A DNA stretch of 64,000 nucleotides from Castellaniella sp. S9 (GCF_027257175.1 NZ_JAPFGD010000002.1:248001-312000), one strand, 5' to 3'; numbered from the stretch's first letter, positions 1-11,402 are shown. The notes: generated by a model not told the origin, from the letters alone. Numbers and translations: made by a program.

Positions 1-2
1 TG

Positions 3-893
3 CGCGTCGAGGGCCTGTATCGCCAGAACATCGTCTTTGGCCAGCCCGTCTGGATAGAAACCGGTGCGGGTATCGATCCCAAGCGCCAGCGTGCGTTCTT
101 CGACGTGCACCTGCCGCCGACCCTGGCCGGCTATCACGACAGTTTCGGCGTCCTCTACGAGCATACGGACATCGAGGGCCAGGAGAACAGCCGTGCGGGC
201 CTCGGGTGGACCCGCACCCAGAAACGCCGGGCGGCGGGCAACAGCCGTGTCGAGTACGAGACGCAGCTCGGCGCGCTGGTGACGCACGACAAGACGCGGA
301 TTTCGGGCGGCGAGAACTACGAGGTGCCCAGCTGGGCGCTGAACTGGAAGTGGCTGCGACGCGACGTGGATGCCAAGTACGAGCCGCGCGAAGGCAACCT
401 GGTCGAGTTCGGCCTGGGCGCCGGCACGACGCTGGACGATTGGAAGCCCTTTTACCGGACGAGCCTGCGCGCCCAGGGCTGGTGGCCCATGGGCCAGCAT
501 GACGTCCTGACGCTGCGGGGCGAAGTCGGCAAGGTCTGGTCGGACACCGACAGGCTGCCGCAGGATTTCTCGTTTCGCACCGGCGGCTCGCGCACCATCC
601 GCGGCTATCGCTACCAGAGCATCGGCATCGAAAGCGGCGATGCCATCATCGGCGCGCCGACCCTGGCGGTGGCCAGCGTCGAATACGTCCATTACTTCAC
701 CGACCTGTTGGGCGCCAGCGTTTTCGTGGACGCCGGCGATGCGGCGCCCTCGTTCTCCAGCATGGACTGGCACATCGGCTATGGCACGGGCCTGGCGGTG
801 CGCACGCCGGCCGGGCCGTTTTACGTGGATCTGGCCTGGTCGGACAAGGATCGCCGGCTGCGGCTGCATTTTTCACTGGGGATTGCGTTTTGA
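3..893 (+). CDS. tamA: TamA outer-membrane translocation/assembly protein, C-terminal part (5' truncated by window edge)
   Basis: The reading frame is open from base 3, so the gene begins left of the window; 296 residues are visible. It reads as the C-terminal beta-barrel of an Omp85/BamA-family protein: alternating amphipathic strands, the GSRTIRGYRYQSIG block that matches the conserved Omp85 lid-loop motif (RGYxYQ), and a terminal beta-signal ending in Phe ([11 protein letters not shown]). TamA is the outer-membrane half of the TAM complex, which helps insert autotransporters and other barrel proteins. The stop codon overlaps the TTG start of tamB, the usual translational coupling of this pair. 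Without the POTRA domains BamA cannot be excluded from the fragment alone, but the coupled tamB makes TamA nearly certain. Confidence 0.9.
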   Translation, partial: RVEGLYRQNIVFGQPVWIETGAGIDPKRQRAFFDVHLPPTLAGYHDSFGVLYEHTDIEGQENSRAGLGWTRTQKRRAAGNSRVEYETQLGALVTHDKTRISGGENYEVPSWALNWKWLRRDVDAKYEPREGNLVEFGLGAGTTLDDWKPFYRTSLRAQGWWPMGQHDVLTLRGEVGKVWSDTDRLPQDFSFRTGGSRTIRGYRYQSIGIESGDAIIGAPTLAVASVEYVHYFTDLLGASVFVDAGDAAPSFSSMDWHIGYGTGLAVRTPAGPFYVDLAWSDKDRRLRLHFSLGIAF

Positions 894-3800
894 GGGCGAT
901 CCTGCGGTTCTTCGGTTTGTGGGTCTTGCCCTTGCTGGTGACGGTGATGCTGCTCCTGCTGGGTTTCGCGTACTGGTGCGCCGCCAGCGAGCCGGGCACG
1001 CGCTGGCTGCTGCGCACCGTGGCCGCGCAGCTCGACGGTGCGGCACAAGGCGTGCACGGCACCTTGCGCGATGGCGCCTACGTCGAAGGCCTGTCGCTGG
1101 CGCTGCCGGATGCCGACGTGCGCGTCGTGGGCCTGCACCTGAAGGTCTTGTGGCCGGAGTTGCTCGAGCGCCGGCTGCACGTCGATGATCTGTCGGCGGT
1201 GCGGGTCGACGTGGCGTTGCATCCAGTCCCCGGCGACGAGCCGCCGTCCGCCGAGCCTTTCCGGATGCCGGCCCTGCCGGTCGACGTGCGGCTGGACCGG
1301 CTGGCCCTGGGCGGCCTGGGCTTGCAGATCAACGGTGAGGCGCCCCCGGTCGAGTTGCTGTCGGTCTCGACCGCCGCGACGCTGGACCGCCATGCCGCGA
1401 GCGTGCGCCTGAACCATCTGCACGCCGCGTGGGGGCGCATGCTGCTGTCGATCGATGGACGCCTGGCGCTCAACGGCCTCGCCTCGCCGTGGCCGTTCGT
1501 CCTGGACTTGCAGGGTTTTGCCCAGGATCGCAGCGAGGGCTCCCCCCTGTGCCTGCGGCAGTACCTGGGACAGCCCGCGGCGCCGGCCTCCGCTTCGGCC
1601 GCCGCGGATGCCGGCGCCCCGGCCCCCGAGCCCGCAGCCGATGCACCGCCATGCCGGGTCGACATGACGCTGCATGCGGCCGGGTCGCTCGATAGCCTCA
1701 CCGTTGCGCTGGGTGCCACGGGCGAGGGCTTGACGCTGGACGCCGGGGGGGATGTCTTTCCCGATCGGGTGTTCCCACTGGCGCGCGCCCACCTGGCCGC
1801 CAGTCTGCCGGACGGATCGGGGGCGACGCTGCGGATCGAGCCACAGCCGGACTCGGCCCCGGCGCCGGGTGAGCCGCTGGCCCTGGACGTGCGGATCGCC
1901 TTGCGTGAACTCGACCTGCAGCCGTGGCTGCCCGCGGACCTGGGGGCCAGCCGGCTGAGCGTGCAGGGCGAGGCTCGCATCGGCCTGGATGCCGCCCATG
2001 CGGTGCGCAATCTGTCCCTGAAGACGGTCTTCGATCCCGCGAGCCGCTGGAACGGCCAGGCCTTGTCCGGGACGGTCGCCGTGGAACGGGTGGGCATGGG
2101 CAGCGGTCCGCTGTTCGACCCGCAGGCGGCGGCCGCGTTCGATCCGGCCGCCTTGGTGGTGTCCGGACTGGACGTCGACGTCACCCTGGGCCCGAACCGC
2201 GTGCGTGCCCGCGGCGAGGTCGGTGCCGGGCGCACCGACCTGGACCTGCAGGCGCAAGCGCCGGCGCTGAATGCCATGTGGCCGGGCCTGCCGGGCGGCG
2301 CCCGGTTGCATGCGATCCTGCAGGGCAGCCTCGCGCAGCAGAGCCTGGCGCTCGAGGGCGGCTACACACCCGAGGACATGAAGGAGGACGTCCTGGGGCA
2401 CGCCCCCGTGGAGGCCCGGCTGCGCCTGGACGGAGGCTGGACGCAGGGCAGAGGCTGGCGCGGCACGCTCGAGACCCTGGAGGCCGGGCATGCCGGGCTG
2501 TCCCTGCGCAGCGAGACGCCGGTGTCCCTGGAACTGGATGCCCCCGCAGGGCCGGCCGACGCGCAGGCGGCCGCGGTCCCGGCGCCCGCCGAACCCGCTG
2601 ACGCCGCCTCGCCCGCCGATGCGCCGGCGCCCGCCGTCCCCGCCTGGGCTTGGAAGGTCGGCGCGGCGCGCATCGCGGTCGGCCTCGACGGCGAGACGCT
2701 GCTGCGGCTGGATCATGGCACCTCCAGCGGTTCCGGTCACCGCTGGAAGACCAGCGGCCGCATCGATCCGCTGGTGGTGACGCCGGAGCGCATCAAGACA
2801 TTGCAGGAATGGCTGGGCCGGGGCGGCGTCGAGGAAGGGGGAGTGAACACCCCATTGTCCGAGCAGGCGCGCAAGAGCCGGCTGGACGCGCGCCTGGATT
2901 GGTCGTTGTCCTACGACGATACCTTGTCGGGCGAGATCCACCTGGCGCGTATCGGCGGCGACCTGGTGGTGCCGGGCGACGTGCCGATCGAGCTGGGCCT
3001 GCGCGAGGCGGCGCTGGACGTCTCGATCCGCCGCCGCGCAGCGGGCCTGAGCCAGGTCGAGGCCGACCTGCAGGTGGCCACCGCCCGCATGGGATCGATG
3101 CGGGTGCGGGCGGGCAGCCCCTTGCATGCACTGCCGGGCGGCGGCCTGGGCATCCGGCCGGAAGACACCAAGACCGTGCACGTCGAGGCCGTGTCCGAGG
3201 ACCTGGCCTGGATCAACCTGTTCCTGGACGGCGGCCTGGAGGTGGGCGGCACGATCCATGCCGATATCCAGGGCCGCAGCCGGCCAGACGGGCGCTGGAG
3301 CTTCAGCGGTCCCCTGCGGGGCGAGGACATCAGCCTGCTGAGCGTGGACCAGGGCGTGCGGCTGCTGGAAGGCACTCTGCAGGCCCATTTCGAGGGCGAG
3401 CGCGTGCGTCTGGACGGTTTGCGCTTCCCGGCCGTGCGCCGCGTCACGCCCAAGGAGTGGCGCACGGCCACCTGGATCGCCGAGGAGCCCGACGCGCAGA
3501 ACGGATCGCTCACGCTGTCGGGCGAATGGAATTTGTTCGAGCAGGGCGGCGGCCTGGACATCGTGTTCCACCGCTATCCCATCCTGCAGCGCTCGGACCG
3601 CTACGCCATGATCACCGGCAGCCTGCGCATCGACAGCGTGCTGCCGAAACTCGGCATCCGCGGCCGGGTGGAAGCCGATGCCGGCTGGTTCGACCTGGAC
3701 ATGCTCAGCAACATCCCGTCCCTCGACGGCGACGTGGTGATCCTCGCGCCCGGCCAGAACAGCGTGCCGGACGATCCGCCGCCGCCCCTGGACATCGACC

Positions 3801-4546
3801 TGGACCTGACCGTGGACCTGGGGCCGCGCTTTTACCTCACCGGCTACGGGGTGAATTCCGGCCTCGTGGGCGACCTGCGCCTGCGCATGGTGGCGGGCAA
3901 GCTGACCGCCATCGGCGAGCTGCGCACCCGTGGCGGATCCCTGGACGCCTATGGCCAGCACCTGCAGCTGCGCGGGGGTCGGGTGACGTTCCAGGGCGAC
4001 ATCACCAATCCCGTCATCGGCATCGAGGCCCTGCGCACCGATGCGGCGGTGCAGGCCGGCGTGCGCGTGGCCGGCACCGCCCGCCGCCCGCGCATCGACC
4101 TGGTATCCTATCCGGACGTCAGCGAAACCGAGAAACTCACCTGGCTGCTGCTGGGCCACGGGCCCGACGAGGGCGGCGGCGACATGGCCTTGCTGTTCTC
4201 GGTCGGCAGCTCCTTCCTGTCCAACGGCGAGCCCTTCTACCAGCGCTTCGGCCTGGACGAACTGAGCATGCGCTCCGGCGAACTGGGCAGCACCGGCAGC
4301 ATCCTGCCCATCGACAGCGTCGTCAGCAGCCAGGACAACAGCAGCGCCAGCGACATCGAGCGGCGTTTCATCGTGGCCGGCAAGACGATCGCCAAGGACC
4401 TGCGCGCCAGCCTCGAGCAGGCGCTCTCGGAAACCGGCACGGTGGCGCGCCTGAGCTATCGCCTGATGAGAGGCCTGCGTGCCGAACTGACCGTCGGCAC
4501 CGTCACCGGCCTCGCCCTGGTCCATCGCTGGTTCTCGATGGATTGA
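890..4546 (+). CDS. tamB: TamB inner-membrane-anchored translocation/assembly module protein
   Basis: This 1218-residue protein begins with an N-terminal signal anchor (about residues 8-30), followed by a long beta-rich repetitive body with Ala/Pro-rich linkers near residues 225-255 and 545-585. It ends in the conserved TamB/DUF490 C-terminal domain (roughly 850-1218), which contains TLLLGHGP-like and GGxLxAYGQ-type segments. TamB spans the periplasm and contacts TamA; family members are also implicated in lipid transport. The TTG start at 890 overlaps the tamA stop, which supports it despite the rare codon. Length is close to E. coli TamB (1259). A large open frame on the opposite strand is a high-GC shadow. 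Confidence 0.93.
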   Translation: MRAILRFFGLWVLPLLVTVMLLLLGFAYWCAASEPGTRWLLRTVAAQLDGAAQGVHGTLRDGAYVEGLSLALPDADVRVVGLHLKVLWPELLERRLHVDDLSAVRVDVALHPVPGDEPPSAEPFRMPALPVDVRLDRLALGGLGLQINGEAPPVELLSVSTAATLDRHAASVRLNHLHAAWGRMLLSIDGRLALNGLASPWPFVLDLQGFAQDRSEGSPLCLRQYLGQPAAPASASAAADAGAPAPEPAADAPPCRVDMTLHAAGSLDSLTVALGATGEGLTLDAGGDVFPDRVFPLARAHLAASLPDGSGATLRIEPQPDSAPAPGEPLALDVRIALRELDLQPWLPADLGASRLSVQGEARIGLDAAHAVRNLSLKTVFDPASRWNGQALSGTVAVERVGMGSGPLFDPQAAAAFDPAALVVSGLDVDVTLGPNRVRARGEVGAGRTDLDLQAQAPALNAMWPGLPGGARLHAILQGSLAQQSLALEGGYTPEDMKEDVLGHAPVEARLRLDGGWTQGRGWRGTLETLEAGHAGLSLRSETPVSLELDAPAGPADAQAAAVPAPAEPADAASPADAPAPAVPAWAWKVGAARIAVGLDGETLLRLDHGTSSGSGHRWKTSGRIDPLVVTPERIKTLQEWLGRGGVEEGGVNTPLSEQARKSRLDARLDWSLSYDDTLSGEIHLARIGGDLVVPGDVPIELGLREAALDVSIRRRAAGLSQVEADLQVATARMGSMRVRAGSPLHALPGGGLGIRPEDTKTVHVEAVSEDLAWINLFLDGGLEVGGTIHADIQGRSRPDGRWSFSGPLRGEDISLLSVDQGVRLLEGTLQAHFEGERVRLDGLRFPAVRRVTPKEWRTATWIAEEPDAQNGSLTLSGEWNLFEQGGGLDIVFHRYPILQRSDRYAMITGSLRIDSVLPKLGIRGRVEADAGWFDLDMLSNIPSLDGDVVILAPGQNSVPDDPPPPLDIDLDLTVDLGPRFYLTGYGVNSGLVGDLRLRMVAGKLTAIGELRTRGGSLDAYGQHLQLRGGRVTFQGDITNPVIGIEALRTDAAVQAGVRVAGTARRPRIDLVSYPDVSETEKLTWLLLGHGPDEGGGDMALLFSVGSSFLSNGEPFYQRFGLDELSMRSGELGSTGSILPIDSVVSSQDNSSASDIERRFIVAGKTIAKDLRASLEQALSETGTVARLSYRLMRGLRAELTVGTVTGLALVHRWFSMD

Positions 4547-4608
4547 GGGCGCGGGACCTTCCACGGGTAAAACGCATAAAATACCGCAACGCGAATACAG
4601 AGGTGGCC

Positions 4609-5172
<564 letters not shown>

Positions 5173-5197
5173 GGCCGCCGGCCCAGGGTGAATCGCA

Positions 5198-7462
5198 ATG
5201 AAATTTCGCTTTCCCATCGTCATCATCGACGAAGACTATCGTTCCGAGAACGCCTCGGGCTTCGGCATCCGGGCGCTGGCGGCGGCGATCGAGGCCGAGG
5301 GGGTGGAGGTCCTGGGGGTCACCAGCTATGGTGACCTCAGCTCTTTTGCACAGCAGCAAAGCCGCGCCAGCGCCTTCATCCTGTCGATCGACGACGAGGA
5401 ATTTGACGAGGATTCGCCGGAGGACGTCGCCAACGCGATCAAGAACCTGCGCGCCTTCATCGGCGAGCTGCGTTTCCGCAATGAGGACATCCCCATCTAC
5501 CTGTACGGCGAGACGCGCACCTCGCAGCACATCCCCAACGACATCCTGCGCGAGCTGCACGGCTTCATCCACATGTTCGAGGATACGCCCGAGTTCGTGG
5601 CGCGCCACATCATTCGCGAGGCGCGCGCCTACCTCGACAGCCTGCCGCCGCCGTTCTTTCGCGAACTGCTGGAGTACGCCTCGGACGGCTCGTACTCGTG
5701 GCACTGCCCCGGGCACTCGGGCGGTGTCGCCTTCCTCAAGAGCCCGGTCGGCCAGATGTTCCACCAGTTCTTCGGCGAGAACATGCTGCGCGCCGACGTC
5801 TGCAACGCGGTCGACGAGCTGGGCCAGTTGCTGGACCACACCGGTCCGGTGGCCGAGTCCGAGCGCAATGCGGCGCGCATCTTTCATGCGGACCATTGCT
5901 TCTTCGTCACCAACGGCACCTCGACCTCGAACAAGATCGTCTGGCATGCCAACGTGGCCGCGGGCGACGTGGTGGTGGTCGACCGCAACTGCCACAAGTC
6001 CATCCTGCATGCGATCACCATGACCGGCGCGATCCCGGTGTTCCTGCGCCCGACGCGCAACCACCTGGGCATCATCGGCCCCATCCCCCTCGAGGAGTTC
6101 GACCCCGAGAACATCCGGCGCAAGATCGAGGCCAATCCCTTTGCCCGCGAGGCGGCGAACAAGCGCCCGCGCATCCTGTCGCTGACGCAGAGCACCTACG
6201 ATGGTGTGATCTACAATGTAGAGATGATCAAGGAAACGCTCGGCTCCGAGATCGACACCCTGCATTTCGACGAGGCCTGGCTGCCGCATGCGGCGTTCCA
6301 CGAGTTCTACGAGGACATGCACGCCATCGGCCCCGACCGCCCGCGCAGCAAGGAATCCATGATCTTTGCCACGCACTCCACGCACAAGCTGCTTGCCGGC
6401 CTGTCGCAGGCCTCGCAGATCGTGGTGCAGGATTCCGAGGCGCGCGCGCTGGACCGCAACCTGTTCAACGAAGCCTTCCTGATGCACACGTCCACCTCGC
6501 CCCAGTACGCGATCATCGCGTCCTGCGATGTGGCCGCCGCCATGATGGAGCCGCCCGGCGGCACGGCGCTGGTCGAGGAAAGCATCCGCGAGGCCCTGGA
6601 CTTTCGCCGCGCCATGCGCAAGGTCGAGTCCGAGTTCGGCAAGAACGACTGGTGGTTCAAGGTCTGGGGCCCCAACCGCCTCGTGGCCGAGGGCATCGGC
6701 AACCGCGAGGACTGGCTGCTGGCCTCGGGCGACGAGTGGCACGGTTTCGGCGACCTCGCCGAGGGCTTCAACATGCTGGACCCGATCAAGGCCACGGTGA
6801 TCACGCCGGGGCTGGACATCTCGGGCACCTTCGCCGACAGCGGCATACCGGCCGCGCTGGTCTCGCGCTATCTCGTCGAGCACGGCGTGGTCGTCGAAAA
6901 GACCGGCCTGTATTCCTTTTTCATCCTGTTCACGATCGGCATCACCAAGGGGCGCTGGAACACGCTGCTGACGGCGCTGCAGCAGTTCAAGGACGACTAT
7001 GACCGCAACCAGCCGCTGTGGCGCGTGCTGCCCGAGTTCAGCCGCTCGCACAAGCGCTACGAGCGCATGGGCCTGCGCGACCTGTGTCAGCAGATCCACG
7101 AGGCGTATCGCTATTATGATTTCGCGCGCCTGACCACGCGTGTCTATCTCAGCGACATGGTGCCCGCGATGCGCCCGGCCGATGCCTATGCGCGCATGGC
7201 CCACCGCGAGGTCGAGCGCGTGGCCGTCGAGGACCTCGAGGGGCGCGTCACCGGCGTGCTGCTCACGCCCTATCCGCCGGGCATCCCGCTGCTGATCCCG
7301 GGCGAACGCTTCAACCGCGACATCGTGGATTACCTGAAGTTCACCCAGGACTTCAATACGCGCTTTCCGGGCTTCGAGACCGACGTGCACGGCCTGGCCT
7401 ATTCGCTCGACGAGCAGGGCCGGCGGCACTATTACGTGGATTGCATTCGCGAGGCCGAGTGA
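5198..7462 (+). CDS. Orn/Lys/Arg decarboxylase, PLP fold type I (biodegradative family)
   Basis: This 754-residue protein has the layout of bacterial lysine, ornithine and arginine decarboxylases. An N-terminal flavodoxin-like wing domain spans about 1-130 (FPIVIIDEDYRSE). The PLP domain carries CPGHSGG and the lysine motif THSTHKLLAGLSQ with Lys397 as Schiff-base residue, and a C-terminal domain has PYPPGIPLLIPGE. It makes a polyamine precursor or diamine (cadaverine, putrescine or agmatine) with loss of CO2. The exact amino acid cannot be read from the sequence. It follows dcd closely, an arrangement I recall as frequent in Burkholderiales. The stop overlaps the next gene's GTG start. Confidence 0.88.
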   Translation: MKFRFPIVIIDEDYRSENASGFGIRALAAAIEAEGVEVLGVTSYGDLSSFAQQQSRASAFILSIDDEEFDEDSPEDVANAIKNLRAFIGELRFRNEDIPIYLYGETRTSQHIPNDILRELHGFIHMFEDTPEFVARHIIREARAYLDSLPPPFFRELLEYASDGSYSWHCPGHSGGVAFLKSPVGQMFHQFFGENMLRADVCNAVDELGQLLDHTGPVAESERNAARIFHADHCFFVTNGTSTSNKIVWHANVAAGDVVVVDRNCHKSILHAITMTGAIPVFLRPTRNHLGIIGPIPLEEFDPENIRRKIEANPFAREAANKRPRILSLTQSTYDGVIYNVEMIKETLGSEIDTLHFDEAWLPHAAFHEFYEDMHAIGPDRPRSKESMIFATHSTHKLLAGLSQASQIVVQDSEARALDRNLFNEAFLMHTSTSPQYAIIASCDVAAAMMEPPGGTALVEESIREALDFRRAMRKVESEFGKNDWWFKVWGPNRLVAEGIGNREDWLLASGDEWHGFGDLAEGFNMLDPIKATVITPGLDISGTFADSGIPAALVSRYLVEHGVVVEKTGLYSFFILFTIGITKGRWNTLLTALQQFKDDYDRNQPLWRVLPEFSRSHKRYERMGLRDLCQQIHEAYRYYDFARLTTRVYLSDMVPAMRPADAYARMAHREVERVAVEDLEGRVTGVLLTPYPPGIPLLIPGERFNRDIVDYLKFTQDFNTRFPGFETDVHGLAYSLDEQGRRHYYVDCIREAE

Positions 7463-8718
7463 CGGCCGTCTATGACGCGGCCGTGATCGGCGCCGGCGCC
7501 GCCGGCATGATGGCGGCCGGCGTGGCGGCGCAGCGCGGCCTGCGGGTGGCGTTGCTCGACCACGCCGCGCGCCTCGCTGAAAAGATCCGCATCTCGGGCG
7601 GCGGGCGCTGCAATTTCACCAATATCGGCACCACGCCCGCCAATTTCCTGTCACGCAATCCGGATTTCTGCCGCTCGGCCTTGCGCGCCTACACCCCGCG
7701 CGATTTCATCGAGCTGATCGAGCGCCACGGCGTGCGCTGGCACGAAAAGCACCGCGGGCAGCTGTTCTGCGACGATTCCAGCGAGTCCATCATCGAGGTG
7801 CTGCGCCGCGAGTGCGATGCGGGCGGGGTCCACTGGCGCATGCCGTGCGCGGTGCGTGCCGTCGCCTTCGAGGACGGGGACTATGTCCTGGACACCGCGC
7901 AAGGCCGCCTGCGCGCGCGGCAGCTGGTGCTGGCCACCGGCGGCATGGCGATCCCCCAGATGGGTGCGACCGACTTTTCCCTGTCCGTCGCGCGCCAGTT
8001 CGGCCTGCGGATCGTCGAGCCCCGGCCCGCGCTGGTGCCGCTGGTCTTCGACGCGCAGCAGTGGCGGCCTTTCGCCGCCTTGGCGGGCGTGGCCCTGGAG
8101 GTGGGCATGCGCGTGGCCCGCGAGGCTGCGGACCCGGAGGACACCCCCGCATCGCCGGCTGGGCGCCGCCGCGGGCGCCATGCCGCGCCCGGCTTCGTCG
8201 AGGACCTGCTGTTCACGCATCGCGGCCTGTCGGGGCCGGCGGTGCTGCAGATCTCCAGCTATTGGCGCCCGGGCGAGGCCCTTGCCGTGGACCTGTCGCC
8301 GCACGAGCCCATGGCCGACCATCTGCTGCGGCACAAGCACGGCGGCCGCCAACGCCTGGCGACGGTGCTGGCGCAGGCTTGGCCGCGCCGGCTGGCCGAA
8401 TGCTGGCTGGCGCAGGCCGAGGGCCTGGGGGAACGCCGTGTGGCCGACGCCAGCGACCGCGACCTGCGCAACCTGGCGGCGCGCATCCATGACTGGCGCT
8501 TGCGGCCCACGGGCACCGCGGGCTACAAGAAGGCCGAGGTGATGAGCGGTGGCGTGGACACCGACGAACTGGACCAGCGCAGCCTGCAGGCGCGGCGGCG
8601 TCCCGGCCTGTACGTGGTGGGCGAGGCGGTGGATGTCACGGGCTGGCTGGGCGGATACAACTTCCAGTGGGCCTGGGCCTCCGGCATGGCCTGCGGGCGC
8701 GCGCTGGCGGCGGCCTGA
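7459..8718 (+). CDS. HI0933/YhiN-type NAD(P)/FAD-dependent flavoprotein
   Basis: This 419-residue protein has an N-terminal Rossmann FAD site (VIGAGAAGMMAAGVAAQRG), the family motif ISGGGRCNFTN at about 40-50, and the C-terminal FAD closure GLYVVGEAVDVTGWLGGYNF. This is the TIGR00275 flavoprotein family, annotated variously as aminoacetone-oxidase-like or just BaiN/HI0933; the physiological substrate is unknown. I chose GTG at 7459 because it overlaps the upstream stop (GTGA). A TTG at 7441 would add six residues before the Rossmann strand. It probably shares a transcript with the decarboxylase. Confidence 0.88.
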   Translation: MTAVYDAAVIGAGAAGMMAAGVAAQRGLRVALLDHAARLAEKIRISGGGRCNFTNIGTTPANFLSRNPDFCRSALRAYTPRDFIELIERHGVRWHEKHRGQLFCDDSSESIIEVLRRECDAGGVHWRMPCAVRAVAFEDGDYVLDTAQGRLRARQLVLATGGMAIPQMGATDFSLSVARQFGLRIVEPRPALVPLVFDAQQWRPFAALAGVALEVGMRVAREAADPEDTPASPAGRRRGRHAAPGFVEDLLFTHRGLSGPAVLQISSYWRPGEALAVDLSPHEPMADHLLRHKHGGRQRLATVLAQAWPRRLAECWLAQAEGLGERRVADASDRDLRNLAARIHDWRLRPTGTAGYKKAEVMSGGVDTDELDQRSLQARRRPGLYVVGEAVDVTGWLGGYNFQWAWASGMACGRALAAA

Positions 8719-8751
8719 GCCGGCGCGCCGGCAATGGAATGGAGGAAGCAC

Positions 8752-9939
8752 ATGAGCAAGCCCTTGTCCGGGATACGCGTACTCGAGATGGGACAGCTGA
8801 TCGCCGGTCCCTTCGCGGCCAAGATGCTGGGCGATTTCGGCGCCGAGGTGATCAAGATCGAACCCCCCGGCCGGGGCGATCCCCTGCGGGGCTGGCGCCT
8901 GTTGCACGAGGGCACCTCGGTGTGGTGGCAGGTGCAGTCGCGCAACAAGCAATCGGTCACCCTGGACTTGCGCGATCCGGAGATCCAGGCGCTGGTGCGC
9001 CGCCTCGCGGCCGAGGTCGACGTGATCGTCGAGAATTTCAAGCCGGGCACGCTGGAGGGCTGGGGGCTGGGCTGGGAGGACCTGCGGCAGGTCAATCCGC
9101 GGCTGGTCATGCTGCGCGTGTCCGGCTACGGGCAGACCGGACCCTATTGCGACCGGCCCGGCTTCGGCGTGGTGGCCGAGGCCATGGGCGGCCTGCGCCA
9201 CCTCAGCGGCGAACCCGGACGCACGCCGGTGCGGGTGGGGATCTCGATCGGCGATTCGCTGGCGGCCCTGCATGGCGTGATCGGCGTGCTGATGGCTTTG
9301 CGGGCCCGGGACCGGGATGGCGTGGGCCAGGTCGTGGACGTGGCCTTGTACGAATCCGTCTTCAACATGATGGAGAGCCTGCTGCCGGAATACGCCGTGT
9401 TCGGCGAAGTCCGCCAAGCGGCGGGCAGCAGCCTGCCCGGCATCGCCCCGAGCAATGCCTACCCGTGCAGGGACGGCAAGTACGTGCTGGTGGCGGGCAA
9501 CGGCGACAGCATCTTCAAGCGCCTGATGCGGGTGATCGGGCGTCCCGACATGGCGGACGACCCGGCCCTGGGGAACAATGCCGGCCGCGTGGCCCAGGTG
9601 GCCCGCATCGACGAGGCGATCGGCCGGTGGACGGCCACCCGCGACCTGGAGGACGTCCTGGAGGCCCTGAACGCCGGCGAGGTCCCTGTCGGCAGGATCT
9701 ACGACATTGCCGACATCGCCGCCGACCCGCACTACCGGGCGCGCGGCATGATCCTGGACGATGTCCTGCCCGACGGCACGCCGTGCCAGGTGCCCGGCAT
9801 CGTGCCCAAGCTCTCGGCCACGCCCGGCGGCATCGACAGCCGGGCACCGGCCCTGGGCCAGCATACGGACGAGGTGCTCGAAGGTCTGGGCGTGGACGCC
9901 CGCACCCGCAGCGCCTGGCGTGCGCGCGGGCTGATCTAG
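8752..9939 (+). CDS. CaiB/BaiF (family III) CoA-transferase
   Basis: This 395-residue enzyme has the family III CoA-transferase hallmarks. These are the N-terminal GIRVLEMGQLIAGPFAAKMLGDFGAEVIKIE type block (residues 6-36), DVIVENFKPGTLE, and SIGDSLAALHG with the presumed catalytic Asp168. It transfers CoA between acyl-CoA and a free carboxylic acid; the acid is not identifiable. The ATG at 8752 is preceded by a clear GGAGGAA site at 8741-8747, which decides it over the ATG at 8734. It lies 33 bases after the flavoprotein and just upstream of the glycine-cleavage promoter region. Confidence 0.92.
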   Translation: MSKPLSGIRVLEMGQLIAGPFAAKMLGDFGAEVIKIEPPGRGDPLRGWRLLHEGTSVWWQVQSRNKQSVTLDLRDPEIQALVRRLAAEVDVIVENFKPGTLEGWGLGWEDLRQVNPRLVMLRVSGYGQTGPYCDRPGFGVVAEAMGGLRHLSGEPGRTPVRVGISIGDSLAALHGVIGVLMALRARDRDGVGQVVDVALYESVFNMMESLLPEYAVFGEVRQAAGSSLPGIAPSNAYPCRDGKYVLVAGNGDSIFKRLMRVIGRPDMADDPALGNNAGRVAQVARIDEAIGRWTATRDLEDVLEALNAGEVPVGRIYDIADIAADPHYRARGMILDDVLPDGTPCQVPGIVPKLSATPGGIDSRAPALGQHTDEVLEGLGVDARTRSAWRARGLI

Positions 9940-9951
9940 CCGGCCCACCGA

Positions 9952-9981
9952 TTGTTGCAAGGCCCGGTTTCAGGGTATGCT
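9952..9981 (+). promoter_or_regulatory. Candidate sigma-70 promoter for the gcv riboswitch transcript
   Basis: TTGTTG at 9952-9957 and TATGCT at 9976-9981 are separated by 18 bases, and the downstream start would fall about 10 bases before the first riboswitch helix. Placement just after the CoA-transferase stop and before the aptamer fits, but the match to consensus is only moderate. Confidence 0.4.
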
Positions 9982-9995
9982 TAGCGTTTGCTGTC

Positions 9996-10206
9996 ACCCG
10001 ATGCGGGTGGGAGAGCGCCGGCTTCGCCGGCCGCCGAAGGCGCAATTCGCCCAGAATCGCTCAGGCCCCCGTACCATCCGCATGATGTTCGCCAGGGCGT
10101 GCATCGCAGCATTCTGGAGAGACTCGCGCCATTCGGGACGCGGGCGCCGAAGGTGAACCCCCATTGCGCGGGGCAACTCTCAGGCAAAAGGACAGAAGGG
10201 CGCTGC
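9996..10206 (+). ncRNA. Tandem glycine riboswitch upstream of gcvT
   Basis: Two copies of the glycine-aptamer core are readable. In aptamer 1, GGGAGAG (10009-10015) is followed by GCCGAAGG and a CGCTCAGG 3' strand. Its closing helix ATGCGGGTGG (10001-10010) pairs with CCATCCGCAT (10074-10083). In aptamer 2, CTGGAGAG (from 10114) is followed by GCCGAAGG and CTCTCAGGCAAAAGGACAG. It is closed by TTCTG with CAGAA and by GCAGC with GCTGC. A linker of about 22 bases separates them. This fills the gap of more than 300 bases before gcvT. Glycine riboswitches of this class usually switch gcv genes on when glycine binds. Confidence 0.93.
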
Positions 10207-10252
10207 CGGCATTTTCGTGCCGCCCTGTTCCATTTCCTTTTCCGGAGTCCCC

Positions 10253-11341
10253 ATGCCTTCGCACACCCCCTTGCACGCTGCCCACGTCGCCCTGGGCGCC
10301 AAAATGGTCGATTTCGGCGGTTGGGACATGCCGCTGGCCTACCGTTCCCAGCTCGACGAACACCACGCCGTGCGCCGCGCCGCCGGGGTCTTCGACGTGT
10401 CGCACATGCTGAACATCGACGTCACCGGCCCGGGCGCACTGGATTTCCTGCGCCGCCTGCTGGCCAACGACGTTGCGCGCATCGCCGGCCAGCCGGGCAA
10501 GGCCCTGTACAGCTGCATGCTGCGTCCCGACGGCGGCGTGATCGACGACCTCCTGGTGTATTTCTTCGCCGCCGACAACTGGCGGCTGGTGGTCAATGCC
10601 GGCACGGCCGACAAGGACTTGGCCTGGATGCGCGAGCAGGCGGCCGCCTGGGATGCCGACGTGGTGCTGGCGCCGCGCCGCGACCTGGCCATGCTGGCCG
10701 TCCAGGGCCCCCAGGCCCGCGAGATCGTCTGGCGCGTGCGCCCCGAGTGGCGGGCGGCGACCGAGGAACTCAAGCCCTTCATCGGCACGCGCATCGACGA
10801 GAGCACCCTGGTGGCGCGCACCGGCTATACCGGCGAGGATGGCTTCGAGGTGGTGCTGCCCGATTCCGGCGTCGAGGCCTTCTGGAACGCCCTGCTGGCC
10901 GCCGGCGTGCAACCCTGCGGCCTGGGCGCGCGCGACACGCTGCGCCTGGAGGCCGGCATGAACCTGTACGGTCAGGACATGGACGAGACCGTGCATCCCC
11001 TGGAATCCGGCCTGGCCTGGACGGTCTCGTTCAAGGATGCCGGCCGTGATTTCGTGGGCCGCGCGGCCCTCGAGGCGGCCGATGGCGCCCTCGACCTGGT
11101 CGGGCTGAAGCTCCTCGAGCGCGGCATCATGCGGGGCCACATGAAGGTCCGCACCGCCGCCGGAGACGGTGAAATCACCAGTGGCAGCATGTCGCCCACC
11201 ATGGGAGTATCCATAGGCTTGGCGCGGGTACCCGCGGGCGCGCAGCCCGGCGACCGCGTCGAGGTTGAAATCCGCGGCAAGTGGCTGCCCGCCGAGGTGG
11301 TGCGGCCGCCGTTCGTGCGCAATGGCCAGGCCCTGGTCTGA
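10253..11341 (+). CDS. gcvT: Glycine cleavage system aminomethyltransferase (T protein)
   Basis: This 362-residue protein is E. coli GcvT length. It takes the aminomethyl group from lipoylated GcvH and makes 5,10-methylene-THF plus ammonia. Recognisable blocks are [21 protein letters not shown], the [13 protein letters not shown] segment holding the conserved active-site Asp, [10 protein letters not shown] and [16 protein letters not shown]. The ATG at 10253 is preceded by TCCGGAG and gives the family N-terminus; an upstream in-frame start would run into the riboswitch tail. First gene of gcvT-gcvH-gcvP, regulated by the glycine riboswitch. Confidence 0.96.
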   Translation: MPSHTPLHAAHVALGAKMVDFGGWDMPLAYRSQLDEHHAVRRAAGVFDVSHMLNIDVTGPGALDFLRRLLANDVARIAGQPGKALYSCMLRPDGGVIDDLLVYFFAADNWRLVVNAGTADKDLAWMREQAAAWDADVVLAPRRDLAMLAVQGPQAREIVWRVRPEWRAATEELKPFIGTRIDESTLVARTGYTGEDGFEVVLPDSGVEAFWNALLAAGVQPCGLGARDTLRLEAGMNLYGQDMDETVHPLESGLAWTVSFKDAGRDFVGRAALEAADGALDLVGLKLLERGIMRGHMKVRTAAGDGEITSGSMSPTMGVSIGLARVPAGAQPGDRVEVEIRGKWLPAEVVRPPFVRNGQALV

Positions 11342-11402
11342 CTTCCGCCAACCGACAACACGCTCCATCCCTAACCAGCACCAATCCACTACGGGGTACA
11401 TC

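Noticed and set aside
821-4564. Very long minus-strand open frame opposite tamB (1247 codons)
   Set aside because: It is antisense to a well-recognised tamB, its composition is the repetitive Gln/His/Arg/Ala pattern of GC-rich antisense frames, and it has no domain resemblance.
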